A stretch of DNA of 64,000 nucleotides. Source: an uncultured Paracoccaceae bacterium (lineage in GTDB: Bacteria > Pseudomonadota > Alphaproteobacteria > Rhodobacterales > Rhodobacteraceae). This document shows positions 62,951 through 64,000 of this stretch, in pieces. The stretch covers positions 1 through 64,000 of the forward strand of contig CAKSTR010000003.1 of NCBI GenBank assembly GCA_934500835.1, in the 5' to 3' direction. A program made the position numbers and the translations under genes. Positions within the stretch are counted from its first letter, which is position 1. Each line of letters opens with the position of its first letter. The notes beneath the pieces are model-generated. The model searched no databases. It had not been told where the DNA came from and saw only the letters and a program-made list of their open reading frames with translations.

Positions 62951-64000
62951 GGTCCGGCCTCCGAGCCAAGGATGAGATCAGGGAGCCACAGCACCACCTG
63001 CGGGAAGAAGGCGATGGCGAACAGCACCCCGATCAGGGGGATCATGAAGGGCATGACCGACTTGCAGACCTCCTCGAAGGAGATGCGCGCAATCTTGGTC
63101 ACGATGAACAGCGCCACCCCGACAGGGGGCGAGACGATGCCGATCAGAAGGCCGTAGACCAGCACCATGCCGAAATGCACCCGGTCTATGCCGAAATGGT
63201 CGACCAGCGGCAGCATGATCGGCGTCAGCACGACCTGCGCGGGGATGTTCTCAAGCACCGTGCCGATCACCAGGAAGAACACGACGGCGATCAGCATGAA
63301 CAGGTACTTGTTGTCGGTCAGGTCCAGCACCGCCGCGGCCAGGGTCTGCGGCACCCGGTCATAGGTCAGCACCCAGCTCATCGCCGTGGAGACGCCGATG
63401 ATCATCAGGACCGAGCCGAACAGGATGACGGTATCGCCGACCGCATGACGGATGCGCGCGAAGGACAGGCTGCGGTAGGCCACGCCCAGGACCAGTGTGT
63501 AGAGACAGGCGATGACCCCGGCCTCCATCGGAGTGGCCAGTCCGGTGATGATCGAGCCGATGATGATCAGCGGCGCCAGCAGCGCCCAGCCGGAACGCAT
63601 CACCATGCCGCCGATCTCGCGCGCGGGGGGGCGCGGGGTCTGCGGCACGTTGTAGCGCACGGCGACGAAGCGGTTGTAGACCATCAGCGACAGGATGATC
63701 AGCATGCCCGGGCCGATCCCCGCCAGGAACATCCGCTCGACCGAGACCGAGGCGGAGAAGGCGTAGATCAACAGTGGCACCGACGGCCACATGGTCGGCC
63801 CGATCACCGAGCTTGCCACCGTCAGCGCCGAGGCGAAGGAGGCGGGATAGCCGCGCTTCTTCATCTGGGCGATGACGAGGTTGCCGATCCCTGCGACATC
63901 GGCCACGGCCGATCCGGTGATGCCGCCGAAGAACAGCGAGCAGACCACGTTCACCTGCGCCAGACCGGCCCGCATGTGACCGACGAAGGCATTGGCCAGC
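62947..64000 (-). CDS. TRAP transporter large permease (DctM-like), 5' truncated by window edge
   Basis: The frame remains open to the window edge, so the N-terminus lies outside; about 350 residues are visible. Multiple transmembrane helices and the family segments SLFFGGITGSAVADVAGIG, ATPMEAGVIACLYTLVLG and GIVSPPVGVALFIV identify a DctM-type membrane subunit. TRAP systems import acids using a sodium or proton gradient with a periplasmic receptor. The small subunit and receptor genes are expected beyond 64000. Confidence 0.93.
   Translation of the reverse strand, partial: LANAFVGHMRAGLAQVNVVCSLFFGGITGSAVADVAGIGNLVIAQMKKRGYPASFASALTVASSVIGPTMWPSVPLLIYAFSASVSVERMFLAGIGPGMLIILSLMVYNRFVAVRYNVPQTPRPPAREIGGMVMRSGWALLAPLIIIGSIITGLATPMEAGVIACLYTLVLGVAYRSLSFARIRHAVGDTVILFGSVLMIIGVSTAMSWVLTYDRVPQTLAAAVLDLTDNKYLFMLIAVVFFLVIGTVLENIPAQVVLTPIMLPLVDHFGIDRVHFGMVLVYGLLIGIVSPPVGVALFIVTKIARISFEEVCKSVMPFMIPLIGVLFAIAFFPQVVLWLPDLILGSEAGP

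Overview
The window is high-GC DNA packed with co-directional, often 4-bp-overlapping genes. The nos operon order (nosC-R-Z-D-F-Y-L-X), Tat-exported binding proteins and many catabolic ABC/TRAP operons point to a denitrifying alphaproteobacterium of the Rhodobacteraceae, Paracoccus- or Rhodobacter-like. That assignment is inference from gene content; no rRNA or tRNA gene, insertion sequence, CRISPR array or replication origin was seen.

Layout. (1) 1-6012: the end of an unrecognised gene, then a polyamine-type ABC importer operon (binding protein, ATPase, two permeases) that continues into a short-chain dehydrogenase and an APH-family kinase. (2) 6093-22496: a large divergon. Leftward: peptide-type permeases, a fused double ATPase and a LysR regulator. 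Rightward: aldehyde dehydrogenase, M19-like protein, muconolactone-isomerase-like protein, CrtI-type FAD oxidoreductase, FMN alpha-hydroxyacid dehydrogenase relative, SDR-like protein, metallo-beta-lactamase-fold hydrolase, the peptide-type binding protein missing from the leftward arm, a cyclase-family hydrolase, a tautomerase and a GlpD-like FAD enzyme. Three of these proteins lack residues normally needed for catalysis. This is the best candidate in the window for an undescribed system. (3) 22737-31880: a complete nitrous oxide reductase operon behind an FNR/NnrR-like box. (4) 32130-34225: mnmH (selU) and selD for selenium modification of tRNA.

(5) 34329-41001, leftward: a LysR gene, an MttB-superfamily methyltransferase, a dimethylglycine-dehydrogenase-like flavoprotein broken by a frameshift, a DUF1330 protein and a DddP-like M24 enzyme. 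This looks like a demethylation or onium-compound degradation unit. (6) 41394-52514: a MalT-like LuxR regulator converging on a leftward operon of racemase, ABC importer, short HyuA-type protein and two tandem DUF917 proteins. (7) 52809-64000: a nitroreductase-like gene converging on a leftward operon of TRAP permease, HyuA, HyuB, IlvD/Edd dehydratase, D-2-hydroxyacid dehydrogenase, DapA-family lyase, membrane protein and TetR regulator.

How they fit together: most of the window is modular 'importer plus hydrolase plus redox enzyme plus regulator' scavenging operons for small nitrogenous or cyclic compounds, with an anaerobic respiration operon and a selenium module between them. Intercistronic hairpins sit directly after both polyamine-type binding-protein genes, suggesting that the binding proteins are made in excess over the rest of each operon.
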